A DNA stretch of 64,000 nt from Lithospermum erythrorhizon (taxonomy: Eukaryota; Streptophyta; Magnoliopsida; Boraginales; Boraginaceae): positions 124,001 through 188,000 of the forward strand of contig JADFUC010000925.1 in NCBI GenBank assembly GCA_019722365.1. Reading direction: 5' to 3'. The position numbers and the translations under genes were made by a program. This document shows, in pieces, positions 23,325 through 36,100 of this stretch. How positions within the stretch are numbered: the stretch's first letter is position 1; each line of letters opens with the position of its first letter. Below the pieces are notes generated by a model that worked only from the letters and a program-made list of their open reading frames with translations, ran no database searches and was not told the DNA's origin.

Positions 23325-25581
23325 TCATGACATGAGTATAGACTCATAGCTGTCGCTTCTCTTCCTCCTGTAAGCAGCAACAACACATGCGGAAACTAAC
23401 AATGGAATAATCCAAACTGCGTTGTGTATTGCCACCTTCTCAACCATCTGCATCGTGGAGCAGAATGTAAGAATCTCAAAGCAAATTAGCAGTATTAATG
23501 GTATTTAATGTTTCGTGTTCCTTAGTTCAGTTCGGGAGAGGGAGGAAATGATCTTACCAGAGAATGCATGGTTGAATTTTGATGTGGCGATGAGTCTGCA
23601 ACTAAAATGTAAAACAACCCCATAACCCCTGTATGCCTTTGGATGCCACTGTAGTTGGATACTAGAGTTAGCATCTCGCCTTCGTGTATCTTCACAGTGC
23701 CAGGACGTGGATAACAAGTGGTCATCCCAACTACATATCCGGCTTCATTTCCTGGTTCATCTCCTTCTCCATATATGGGTGTAGATGAGCATATAACTCG
23801 CCCATCCTAAACATATGCACAAAACAAGAAACATTGAGAAAGTACATGAAACTCACTCCTTCCATATGAAACTTAACCCGAGAAGTCAGATATTTTTCTA
23901 GAGAACCTATTAATGGATTTCACACAAAGCAATTGAGATAGAGAACAAAGATCGGTGCATTTGATGAGATGATGGAAAGGCAAAATTACATATGATGATA
24001 TAAAGTTGAATTACCTCTCCATAGAGGGTTGAGCCAGCGCCTCCTGTGTGCTGATGTGCGGCTCCATAGATGACATCACCTCCAGTGGGGAAAGGTACAC
24101 TCACGCTTCTAGTATCAGTGCAAGCACCACTTCCAGCGGAGCAAGAGTCTACTCTGTATTCAATCTGTAGAAAGACAATTCTATCAACATTTGAGGTCCA
24201 AAAACTAACAGAAGAAATCTTACAGTATTTATTTGAACCACTTAAACCATTCAACATCAACATGCCCCTATTGCTCTAACGAGCCTCCCGCCTAAGCGAT
24301 TTAAGGGTGGTCAGATAGTATGCAGCCTTACCTCTATGATAACAGAGAGGTTGTTTCTGAATTGACTCAAGATTGAAGTACAAACAATATATACTACTTC
24401 ACAATAGAGAAGAAGCATACGTAGAGTAATGAGCAAATTTGATTTATTCCATTATATCCACGAGCCAGAGAATATAAGATCTCTAAAGCCGGAAAATTTT
24501 GTCTTTCAATATCAATCAAAGAGAAATGGTTTGACCATTAAGTTTTCAACCAAATGGAATAGCTTCTAGTATAACCTCTGAGCATCAGAGGCTAGTTTGA
24601 GTCCTTAAACTTTCTGCTCAAATTTAGCAATCAGATTTGAAAGTAATGCTCGTACTTTCTGTACTTATCAAATTCGACAACAGTACATTTGAAATGCATG
24701 TTACTGGATGATGAAAAAGAAAATTTATTAATAACCTGGCAATGGTGTCCTGAACCAAGTCGAGTTGAATCATTTAAATTCTTCCATGTGTCCGTGACAT
24801 CAAATATATAAATTTGAACAGGCACAATGGAATTATCCCACTCAAGATAGGTCACATTATATTTCAGAAAGAGGCTTCTTTTTACTCCCTGAAACCCTTC
24901 TTTTACCCTGCATCTTGCCTGATCATAACAACATCTTAAACCTCCGATGTAATCTGGCTGAACTGGCCTACCATATTCGTCCACCGTGACATTATACAGA
25001 TTACACCTGCACTCAGTGCATCCTAACCTATCTTCTGCTCCACGAGTATCAATCGCGTGGACATTAAGTAACCATCCTTCTTCATAGCCAGGAGGAATAT
25101 CCAAGGGATTTCCAACTTCTATTCCATAAGGATCTGGTACTCGAGTTTCAGTTCTTCGTGTCTCTGATCCAAGGCCAAAATATTGTACAAGACCTCCACA
25201 AATCCCGGAGTTTCCAACAACGATGAAATTAGACTGCTGGAATCCAGGATTGGTGTTTAACTTAGACACTGGAACGCCTTTCAGTCGATAATATCTTACA
25301 ATAAGCCAATGATGAAGATAGGTCTCATGAAGAGGAACAGATTTACCAAATTCATCAACCACTTCAGCATAAAAGTCCTTAACCGCTATATGTCCTCTTG
25401 GAAACTCAATATCGTAGTGGAATTTATTAGACACTGCTCCTGGTTCAAGCGCGAATTCAGGTGATAGAAAAACAGCAGATTTCATCCCATTTTCATTTCT
25501 CTCATCAACTTGTATGCTTTCAACTACTATAGTCAACATAATAACGCTACCAAAACTCCAGTATATTAAACCATGTTTCAT
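23325..25581 (-). CDS. Stress up-regulated Nod19-family protein, 4 exons, 455 aa
   Basis: Exons in transcript order: 25581-24736, 24164-24015, 23806-23558, 23447-23325. All junctions are GT-AG and phase 0, giving 456 codons including the stop. The protein has an N-terminal hydrophobic signal segment (about residues 3-21), a long Cys-rich extracellular-type region with several N-glycosylation sites (NVT, NDST), histidine-rich spots (LHHWL about residue 90, GHHCQ at about 278-282, AHQHTGG about 318), and the family block GMTTCYPRPGTVKI. A single membrane helix near the C-terminus (VWIIPLLVSACVVAAY) is followed by basic RRKR. The family was named from a nodule/stress-induced alfalfa transcript and its biochemical role is not established. 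A likely acceptor about 9 bases before the ATG suggests a 5' UTR intron. The reading is complete and undamaged. Confidence 0.9.
24252..24361 (-). mobile_element. Au-like SINE, 3' half
   Basis: On the minus strand the order is AGAAACAACCTCTCTGTTAT, GGTAAGGCTGCATAC, GACCACCCTTAA, CGCTTAGGCGGGAGGCTC, then GGGGCATGTTGATGTTG. This is the order of the body and tail of plant Au-type SINEs. It lies in intron 1 of the Nod19 gene, in the same direction as the gene. The tRNA-like head is not recognisable. Confidence 0.8.
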
Positions 25582-27900
25582 TGTTTCTCCTGATACATAA
25601 CAGAAAACAATTAGTCATCAATCTCACTATAAATGCTTTGGAGAGGACCATTACTTGTTTCGAAATTTGTACATTATGCATCCACTGATTGCATAATAAC
25701 TAATCATGATGTCCTCAATATAGGGCAGATGATATTTTTAGTACACCTCATGATCATGATCTGGATAAAACAAAATCCATTTTTATTTATTCTGTTCAAT
25801 TAAAATTCAGAAGTTTATTCAAGAAGAGTATATATTTTGCAGAATCCATATAAAAACACAATAAAATGGTACCTAAAGAAGCAGAAACTGTTAATAATAG
25901 ATACATATACTTACCCTTTAGGATATATAAGATGAGATTAAACAATCAAGAAATAAAAAATGATCAAAGTGGTTAATTATTGATGATTGAAATATCTGCA
26001 GATTTTTTGCAAATCTTATCAAGATTGCGTGTTCTAGGTGAAGTTAATTTAAATTTGAATTTTTTTAAAATATTATTTGGATAATATTTGTTGTGAAGGT
26101 GAATAAAGTTGGTCGAATATAAGCCCAAGAAATCTGCAATTTAATGCATTCTGTTTGGGGTTAATGAAAATAAAGTGAATTTAGGTGTTGAATGGAGGTG
26201 TGAACACAAAAATAGAATCGTAAAAAACCCAAAATTAGCTTTCAAATTCAGTTAGATTAGCGTCAAATGAATTAGGTAGTGTCACAGTCCTAGTGAGAGT
26301 ACTAAGGGAGTAGTGCTTACTTTATAGACTTAATAGTTAAAGAATTATTTTCACTAAATAAAAAATAAAAAGTAAAAACCACTTTTATAGCCGGGTGCTA
26401 TAAACGGAAAAGGATCTTGTGCTATACAAAACCCGAGGCCCAGCCCACTTCAATCTCTCCACTTATTTCACGCCCCACGGATCATTATTGCCTAGCCCAA
26501 CCCACTTCAAATTTGATCATTTTCCAGCAATAAATAAGTTGGAGTTAGGCCCCTCATATTTTGATACTACCAAAGTACCAATTTATCTTTTTTTCTTTTC
26601 AATTTCATGGTCTATTTCTCTATTTTACTTTTGCAATTCATTTAAAGTATATAAAAGACCATTCATATCAAATTAAAGACTACGAATATCAGAACATAAA
26701 TTCATTAGCCTTGATTGTATGCCTATAGACTATTCAGAAAATGACTTCACCTAACACTACACTTTTTGTTAATTCAACAAACTATTTTCACAAAATTTTG
26801 CATCAACACTTGAACTCATCAAAAAGCTACTAGATGTGAAATCTTTAACTAACAAGAAGTAATAACAGCAGTACATAAGCTACCAAGTGCGGTAGGGCAA
26901 TTTGAAGCCAATTTCTCTAAGATTAGATTTAGATAGAAGATCACCGAGGTTTCATCATCGGATTGCCGAGACTTATTGAATTGCTCATCGAATGAGCGTT
27001 CCACCGATGTTATGCCAAATTATCAAGTATAAATGCTTGGGATTGTTATTTGAAGAACAACCCGGGAAGAGCGAGGAAAACATTGATGTTCAGGAAGAAG
27101 GGATTACCTGATTGAATGAAGTTGATATATGTATGAAGTTCAATCCAAAAACAAAATTAAATGGAAACAAATTGGCAGGTTTTCATCTTGGCCATAGAAA
27201 CAAAAAGTAAACTATTTTGTGCTTTTCAGTAAGAGACTACAAATTCTTTAGAGGCAGAAGCATCGATGGACAAAAGAACTTGGCAGAAGAGTTCTCGGCC
27301 AGGCTTTGTAAGTCGGCCAGATTTCTTAAAATCTCATAGAGTGCGCTTTGTTGTATATAAAATCGTTGATCATGTTCAAATTTGGAGTAATTTGGATGTA
27401 TGCCTTTTCTTTGCCAAATCTATCTTAACTTTCCTAGCAAGACGGTAGCTCAACGAACTCATCGATTAAATCACTGTGAGAATCTTGGTTGTCAAGTAAA
27501 TGATATGTTTGGATTGTTTGTTGTCTCACGTCACCGAGTTCTTGCAATTTGCCATACTACATAATTTTCACCGCGACCATGAGCAACGATAGCTTCTTTA
27601 AATGGTCTCGCTTTCGGATGATTTTAGAACGATCCAGTAGTTGAATTTGGAGCCGCGAGGATCAAAGACCGAGGTAGAGTTCGATTTCGAGGATTTGAGC
27701 ACCACTTTCCATCGATGCTTCAAGCTGTTCTTGACACAACCAATTGATGATCACTGAACAACTAAATTAACCCCAGCTTTGATGAATTCACCAGTACTAA
27801 TTATTTGCAGATACAACCTGACTAATGATAAATTCTTCGCACGATTTGTTACTCCTCTTTTTGGCGGGAATTTGCGTCTTAATGAAATATATTCAAAGAA
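25582..27900. other. Upstream and intergenic DNA, nothing recognised
   Basis: This includes the Nod19 promoter. No family-like coding region is seen. From about 26900 the base composition rises with CG-containing words (CCGAGG, GATTGCCGAG), as in the decayed transposon DNA further right, but no motif or terminal repeat could be matched. Confidence 0.4.
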
Positions 27901-28039
27901 CTTGATCTTAACACATATTGAAGGCACTAGTATTGACACCAGGACTTCCTTGCATTTGTTTTGACCATTCCGACATTATTTGGAGGAATGGTTTCGATTG
28001 AGATGAGATGCGGCAGTAGCAAATCTGGAGACATCAACT

Positions 28040-28122
28040 TATTCCCTTTTCCATTGAGAACTCCATGGCTTCCTTTTCCATTGAGAACTCCATGCTCGGC
28101 TTTTCCATTGAGGAACTCCGTA
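28040..28122 (-). repeat. Short tandem repeat encoding HGVLNGKG units
   Basis: Three copies of TTTTCCATTGAG(G)AACTCC, spaced 24-28 bases apart, lie on the plus strand. On the minus strand the open frame 27927-28151 reads as repeated HGVLNGKG. The frame is 74 codons with no recognised relatives. Whether it is coding is not known. Confidence 0.5.
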
Positions 28123-28847
28123 GAAGCTCTTTCCGTCGATATCTCATACAATCATCGTATACATTATGCTTTCTTACACGTAGAATCCAAAGATCTACTC
28201 GCTTAATCTACGCTGGCAACCGCGATGGCAATATTAGTGTGCTTATCGATGACTTTTGCTTAGCATCGAGTTAACTCGGGTAAAGGTTCTGGCGTTAATC
28301 AAATGTTTGGTATTGTCGATCAATCAGTCCCATTCAAACTACACCTTGAAACTCCAACGTGTCCTCTTATTAATTATCCTCCAGCGTCTTTCTTATATTT
28401 ATTCAATTGAGTCTCAATCTCATGATACCTCAAAGAAACTCCAATTCTGCCCCGTTTCTTTAAGGTGTAATTTACGAGAATATATACTGAGGCATTTTCA
28501 AATAAGCGAGTCAAATAGTCAAATACCGGTCATTTATTCAAAGTATATTTGTCTTTGAAATGTGTGTTCTAAGAGTACACATTTTATTTTGAATACTAGA
28601 TATAGATATTTACATCTAGAACTCAATAGTACATTTGTACTCAAATGTGTATTACCTAAAGAATACTTTACGTATCTTTCTAAAATACCAAGATATCTGA
28701 TTTCTTAAGGTATATATGTACTCAAATTTGAGTGACATGATTTTTATATGTACTTTCTGATAGATTAAACACATTGTCTTGTTTTGATAAGTGAGTACTT
28801 CCCGAGGAGTATATATATGTACTTTCGATAACTCAAATGTATTTGAG

Positions 28848-28882
28848 AGTATATATATATATATATTATATATATATATATT
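28848..28882. repeat. (TA)n microsatellite
   Basis: Imperfect TA run of about 34 bases interrupted by one ATTATA. The surrounding 28560-28940 has scattered, loosely repeated GTACTCAAATTTG / TGTACTTTC words. Confidence 0.8.
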
Positions 28883-28949
28883 TTGAGGAGGCATATCATT
28901 ACTTTGAATACATATAGATTCAAATGTGTGTTTGGGCCATATATACTTT

Positions 28950-31900
28950 GAATAGTTTTTACAACTTCAATTCCGCTAACTAAGTGTCTTTGGTATGCTA
29001 TGCATGAAGTAATCTGCTTTATAGTTTTATACTTTTCAAAGAAACACATTAACCCTAATGACATCTGATGAAAATCTGCTGCGATTATCATATACATAAT
29101 TGAGCCTAGAACTCACATATTTAAAGTATTTTACTACTTAATTTTGTCTACCTATTATAAATATGTACTCCATATATAATATGTAGATTTCAAATTTCAC
29201 TATCATGTCTTTAAATCAGAAAACTCACTTACATTTATTAATTTAAACTTAATAATAAATGTTAATCCTAATTTTGTATATAATTACAATTTAATTTTCA
29301 TTAATATTTTCCACAAATTTTGGTTAGCAAATTCATTAAATCGTTGAAAATTCTCAAAAAAGGGTTTCAAAATTAAGAAAAAATTTATTTTACCTTTTTT
29401 TGAAATTTCGTTGAATTTATCGTTATCCTTTGATTCTTGATTTTTTGTGCGACTTTTGTAACTTGATTATTCAATTGTAGAAGCTGCAGAGAGATTGATA
29501 GTTAGATTAGAGAGAAAGAGGGAGAGAGTGAGAGAGAGAGTGCGTAGTATTGTTTTTAGAGTGTAATGTGTATATAGCTTGTATTAAATGGAATGATTTT
29601 TTATCTAATATTTTATTTAATTAATCTTATGATTTATATGAGGTGTTTGATGAGGTGTTTCTAAGCATTATAAAATAATATTCTATGATACTATTTGGAT
29701 GTGAATGCAAACGCTTTACTAGTTGTATAAATAATAATTAAAATAAATTGTAATAATGCATTCTTGAGAATCGAGAATAACGGCGGATTATTGTGATGAA
29801 GGCCCACTTTGAGCATCTAAAAGCAGAATGCCTCTAAAGATTTGTCGTACCAACGAGGCGAAGACAAGAATTCCCTCGAAGGTTTTTGCACTAGAATCAC
29901 TTGAAATATTGAACTATAATCGAGGGTTGAGGTGAGGGAAAATTTCAAAGTGAATTTCCTTCCAGCTCTTGTCGACGAAGATGAGAAAGGAGGGAGAAAG
30001 AGGTTTTTTGCGTTTAACTTGAAATGAATCAAAAGTGAATGAGCACGATTTTTCTTATTGAAGATTGAGTACATATATAGGCACTGTGCTACTTACTGAA
30101 ATTTTAGCCATCGATATAACTAAAATATTAGAGTAAAAATTCTACCTCTTTATAATCATAATAATCGACGAGCTTTTAGGTAGGGAAGTTAGAATCTTAC
30201 CGACCTAAAATAAAGAGACATATAAAAAGGCTAGGTAGAATATTCAATAATGATTCTACAAATAGAAAATTCCGGAAACCCTATCCCTTCATAGTGTTGG
30301 TCGAACATGGAACACTTTCCAATAATTAAAATTTTGCAGTATTTACCGTATAGTTCGTTTTAAACCCCGAAAGTTATAATTAAATTATGATTCGCTTTAC
30401 GTTGTAAGTATTATGTGACTCTTGGCTCGATTGACAAAAGCCGTATACTAATTAATGATAACTTGAACATTATATATTAGTATATTGGTTATGAAATTGA
30501 ATCCACAGTAAACCATCAAAACCCGAATGTCGTCTCGGTATCTAATTTAAGAACATTACTACATAATCGAACATATATACGAACTAAACTTAAATGAGTA
30601 AATCAGTTTGGCACAATCGAATTGTTGATAATAAAATTATTTCAAAAATACTCATATTTCTAACACTCCCATTTTATTTGGGAAATAAATGAGAATTGAT
30701 TCCCTTTTATTATGCCCGTTGCGACGATTGTGTATCGGTCATTTCGGGTTGATTGCAAATGTATTGTTCTTTGAACTTAGTGTTACTTAGTAATTGTATA
30801 TTACTAGTTTGAGTTCTGCGTAAATTAATGAATTTAAAGGGGGTTATGGCGATTGCTAGATCTTACTCATTAATCGTTATAATAGTAATTGGTCAATTAT
30901 GATTATTATACAACTTACTATTATACGAGGCTGAAAGGTCATGGCATCACGATGGCGTTGGATTATATTTAAGTATATGAAATTAAAAACTACATTGCTA
31001 AATTGAGAGTTGATTGTAATCAACGAATATTCTCAATTAGGTTTTTACACATTATTAATGTAAAATATAAATTTATATAAACCGAATTAATTAATTAGTC
31101 GATTGATTAATTCGATAGTTATTGAGCTTGTTAGTAACTTGTTAGTTACTATTAACAACTTGTTAGTGTTTGGCAGTATATAAGCGAGCTTAGTATTAGG
31201 TTTTTCATAAAGCTAATGTTTTCATGAAATGAAAAACAAAGCCTATCAGCACCTACTCCCTCGCCATATGGCGGAAACATTCAAAGGGAAGAATTGAAAT
31301 TCTTCTGCTTGATTTTCATCAATCGACAATTCCTCATGAACACAAATGCTTAGGATTGACCTTTCTGGTGTCTGACCCAATGAAGGCGACTACGTTTGAA
31401 GTCTTTCAATTTGGAATTGAAAGGAGGCTTCGTAAAAGAATGTGTTGATAGGCACCATTGCATTTTGTCAGTGCTACATTTATTCATAATTGTTAATTAT
31501 GTATTTTAGATTAATTTATATCATTTTTGAGGGATCAAGATTATATATGAATTTGGTGTTTGCTCATGAGTAAAATTCATACTAGATTCTAACATGACTT
31601 GCCACTTAAGCGATTCATGTCAGCGATTTCACTTACGTACTAGTTTTCAATAGTCGAGCTATGGTAAGATTATTGTCATGAACTCTCGCGATTGTAGTTT
31701 CGCTTGGCTTCGCGATTATGCGGGCGTAGAAGGTCTCGTACATGAGAAATATAGATCTAAATCGCGACACCGATTGCAGAAACTTTCCTCGCCGGTCACC
31801 AAATGCATGCATTGACATCAGCGTGAGGAGGTGACGTCGTCCTAAATGCGTCATAAATAAATCGTAAATCCTGCTTACTTTGAGCGAATGGGGGCATTCG

Positions 31901-32090
31901 GGCGGACATGTGACCCATTTAGCATCTGAGGCCCGCCCCGCAGGCTGTGACATGTGACCCCTCTTAACCCGTCTAAATGCGGATCATGGGTAGCGAGAAT
32001 TACACTGCATGCATCTGGCTATGGTGGAGTCATCGGATCTTGCGTCGCTAGTCATGTACCACGAGGTTTCCTCTACTTTAGGATTGGGGG
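28950..32090. other. Repeat-type intergenic DNA without a supported gene
   Basis: No coding region is supported. At about 31120-31230 there is a TTGTTAGTTACTATTAACAAC stretch followed by a TATATAAGCGAGC box. It resembles the promoter part of Copia LTRs, but no partner LTR was found. At 31840-31880 the words CCTAAATGCGTC and ATCGTAAATCC recur in the same order at 36412-36440, hinting at a shared repeat. A (GA)n-rich run lies at 29498-29545. Confidence 0.35.
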
Positions 32091-32129
32091 AGTCTGATTC
32101 ATCATGACACCCCCTTTATTATCCACATC

Positions 32130-33120
32130 GCTTAGGACTGCCACATGAATTAAATGCTGACCAAAACATGAAACTAATTAACAATTCGTCTGATTAACTA
32201 ACGATTCAATGCAATCAGGCTAATCGAGCTAAACCAAGCATTGTAAAACTAACAATCCAAACTAACAATCATGACTAATCCAAACTATGATACATTTGAT
32301 ATCAAACTAAAAATCACAACTACTCAATCACATTGAGCTAATTTCCAAACTAATCGAACTAATTAACAATCGCAGCGATCACGATTTCAATTGATTAACA
32401 ATAACAATATGACACATGATTAATCCAAACTATGGCTAAACTAATCACGTTCGATTCGCCGCGTTCAACTAATCACGTTCAAGCCCAATCACTAACAAGT
32501 AATCACGTTCAACTAATCGTTCAACTAATGCATATCGACTAATCCTGACTAATCCTTAACGATTCAAACTATTCGAAACTATGATCACAACTAATCCGAA
32601 CTAACTTAATTCACAACAAATCCAGAGCTAACAATCCAAACTAACAATCCCACTGACTAATCCAAACTAACAATCACGGTTGATATCGAACTAAAAATCA
32701 CTGACTATATTCAGCATTCAAACTAATTTCCAAACTAATCGAACTAATTACTTAATCGCAGCAATCACAATTCAGATTCCAATTAACAATAATAATAAAA
32801 ACACAACAATTAATCGAAACTAATCCTGACCAATCGCATTCGATTCGCCATTCAACTAGCATTATGATTAATCACATTCGGCTAATCGCTATGACTAATG
32901 CGTTCGGCTAATCTATATCAAATAATCACAACTAACCAACTTTAGCTAATCACGAGGTGTCGCAATTCGAGATTGATTACGATAACAATGCGCAGCTAAT
33001 CGAGCTAATTACTTGGCCAATGATCGCAGCTAACAATTGATTGAGCTGCGATATGATTCAAAAGTAATTAACAATAACGTTCAAATAATTAGCAAGTTCA
33101 AGAGCTTCAGTTCAATCACA
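32130..33120. repeat. Degenerate AACTAATC-rich block
   Basis: For about 1 kb the plus strand is dominated by AACTAATC, GACTAATCC, AACTAACAATC and CTAATCGAACTAATT words. There are several dozen, at irregular spacing, mixed with ATCACGTTC and ATCGCAGC. The bias is one-stranded (TTAGTT is rare). No coding frame is seen. It is best described as a degenerate short-unit satellite, possibly the untranslated region of a retroelement. Confidence 0.65.
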
Positions 33121-36100
33121 TTCAAACAATATCGCATTATAAACACTAGTTTCTTGATAATAGACCAATATTGTAATTAAAAAAAATTAATTTGTTTAAT
33201 TAAAGAATAACTAATTAAACGATCCGTTCGAAATAAAAAAAATAGACTAACTAACAATAATTTAAACACATTCAATCACATATCAATTTAAAACCTTGAT
33301 TAATCCACGAAAATTCAAAAAAAAAAATACGACCTTTGAAATAGGTGCGGGAAATTGTGGAGGCGTGGGCGAAAAAAAGGGAAGAAACCATTCGGCCCAG
33401 GGGGGGGGTAATTTTGAATATATAACGAGATAAATAGCGGCCCAGATTAGCGTCGAGATTGAATTAAATATTAATTAATTTTGCATTTAATTTTAAGCGG
33501 TTACATAATTTAAACTCCACGGCACTGAACCGGCTAGCAGCTCACATTTTTATTTATTATTATTACTTTTTTAAAGAGGGTATTACTAAAATAATACTGA
33601 CTCTAACCACCTTAATTATTTTTTATTTTATAAATATTTTTTCAAATCTAAAAGTTTAATTTTACGCTTGCGTCTACGGAGCCGATGTCATACCAGCGCC
33701 AATTTGCCAAGCTAATACGTATGCGGGCTTTGATTACGCCAGCCAGTAACCGAGCACAAACCGGCGCTAATCTTAGCGTGAATTCCACCGGCGGCGTAAA
33801 ATGCGGCTTTCCGGTAGTGTTTGGTGTTTTGGTATCCCGGTATGGAGGTTTCGTTAAATCCGTAAAGGTGGAGATACAGCGGAATCGACTTTACGCTTTG
33901 TCCGTCTTGTTACTTAACATACATCTTCAAAATAATAAACAAAACTATTAGTGTTAGTGTTTGAAGTATTCTTGCTTCTGACAACTATTTTTTAAGAAGG
34001 ATCAATGAATCACTTACATCGATAGCGTTTTAAAAAAATCAATTATATTACTCGGGTTTCGGACCCGTCGTATATGATCGCTCATGTTTTGAAAGGAAGC
34101 ACGCAAATCACTCACAGCATCGAAATTACACGTTCATTGTTATTAATTTTAACATCGTTGGGGCGTGAAAGAATTAGTTAGAGTAATTAAACTTTACATA
34201 ATGATTGTGCATAAATAATTGAATTTAATACTAATGAAGTCTGTTGAGATGTCTTGGACTTGGATTTGATGTAGTCTTGGACTTGATTTGAACTTTGAGT
34301 CTCGATTTAGCCTTTATTGAGGCTAAATTTGTGCTGGACCCCATTATATGATCGCAGGTTGGACTTGGATTTTTGTGCTTGCCAATTTGGATGTGAGGCT
34401 GGATAGAATGCGGGCATGTGATCACTGGTAGATAGACAACTTGATGCTTTTGAGACTTGGTCATTTGACTTGGACATGGTCTAAGGCGGGGAGCCTTAGT
34501 AGCATATACCCGTGGCAGGTACATGCGGAGTTGATGCTGGTCTTTGGACTTGTCTTTGAAGAGACTTTGGTATGTATGCAGAGTGCATATGATTTGATAC
34601 GTATAAATTTGTTGAGTTCATTTTTCTTAGCCTAAATATAGGCGTGCAGTGGATATGGTTATTCTGATCGAGAGGAGTGCAATGACTTACTCCGTGTTTC
34701 ACGACAAACTTGATTGGGCTATCACGGTTTTATATCTATGATTTACTATAGGGACCTTTGGCTTAATTTTGTTGATTTGATTTATAGGCTTTGGGTGTCA
34801 GGATTCTACCGTAATAAGTTTTTGGGTGTTGATTATAAAATTACTATGTTTGTCGCGATGAATTTCAACCCGAGTCTTAATATTATGAGCCTATTTTTTG
34901 GTATTGGAGTTGAAGATTTTGTATTCTTGACTTAGTTCCTCGATTTAGCGCTGTTGAAACTTTTTTAGGTTGAAGATTTCGATATTTTTGGTGGATTGCA
35001 GGGGTGTTTTCTCCTGAAAGCAATAATGCTTGAGGAGGGTTTTCATGAAGAAATACTTGATTGTTTTATGCTAAATTCTCATGGCCCAGGCTTTTTTGTT
35101 GTATTTTTCTCTTTACATGAATGTTGTAAGATTTGATTTTCTTATAAGAAGGAGGAGGGGGTATTTATAGGCTTCGGACTTTTTTAGATTGGTCGATCCA
35201 CGTCGCTTTAGTTCCGATCTTAGCAGATTGATTTTGAAGCGAATCCGGGCCAATCAATTTATGGAAATTACTTTGCTTCCAAGCAAAGCATATGGCTCTT
35301 CTTGAGGAAAAGGAAGATTATCCGGGTCATTTTTTAGGTCAGCGTTTTCATATTAGCCCCGATTCTTTTGAAGTTTTTCGTTTTTAATCCCAGATTATGC
35401 TTTATTTTGAGTATGACTTAAAACTCCGTTTAGGCCAAAATAACCGAAACTAATAGCAATAAAATTAGGGATTTTCAAGCCACTGAGATTCAATTGACAT
35501 TTAATTTGGGGAGCTGCTTTACTTAGAGTCCCTCTTGCTCGACTACTTATTAATTTTAGGCGCAATTAAAAGGCACTTTATTATTTTTCTGCGTATTCTG
35601 ACTTTCGTTAGAGTTTGAATGAAACCTAATTGTCCATTATGATCGATTTTTATTAAGTTAATTTTCGCCGATTATAATAAATCGATTTTGATTAAAATTA
35701 ATTAATAAATTTTTGGTAATATTACTCATTATAACATTATTTATCAAATAATTTTTTTTGGGGTAAAATTAACGATGAATATTTACAAATAATCAAATAC
35801 ATAAAATCATAATTAATATAACGATTAAGAATGTTGCTTCAAAAAAAAATTATTAGAAAATAATACATGTAACAAACTGGTAAACCATCGGTATTAACAA
35901 AATAATCTTATGTTACATGTTTACATTGTCTGATATGGAGTATTAGCTGATCGGTACAAATATTCTGATAACTTGTGCACCGTGCAATAAATGCGTAGTA
36001 GCGATAACTGTTTCCTTGATCGCGTTGAGACAACTATAGCGTGTCGAATGAAGCGTTGATATTCCGCAGTGGCTGGGACTCGAATTGATATTCACGATTT

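Noticed and set aside
31100..31240. Copia LTR with a TATA box
   Set aside because: Only the TTGTTAGTTAC and TATATAAG words fit. No second LTR, primer-binding site or matching orientation to the Copia fragments was found.
33685..33951. 88-codon ORF in a GC-richer patch
   Set aside because: It has no recognisable motif, no splice context and lies among decayed repeats. It is not distinguishable from chance.
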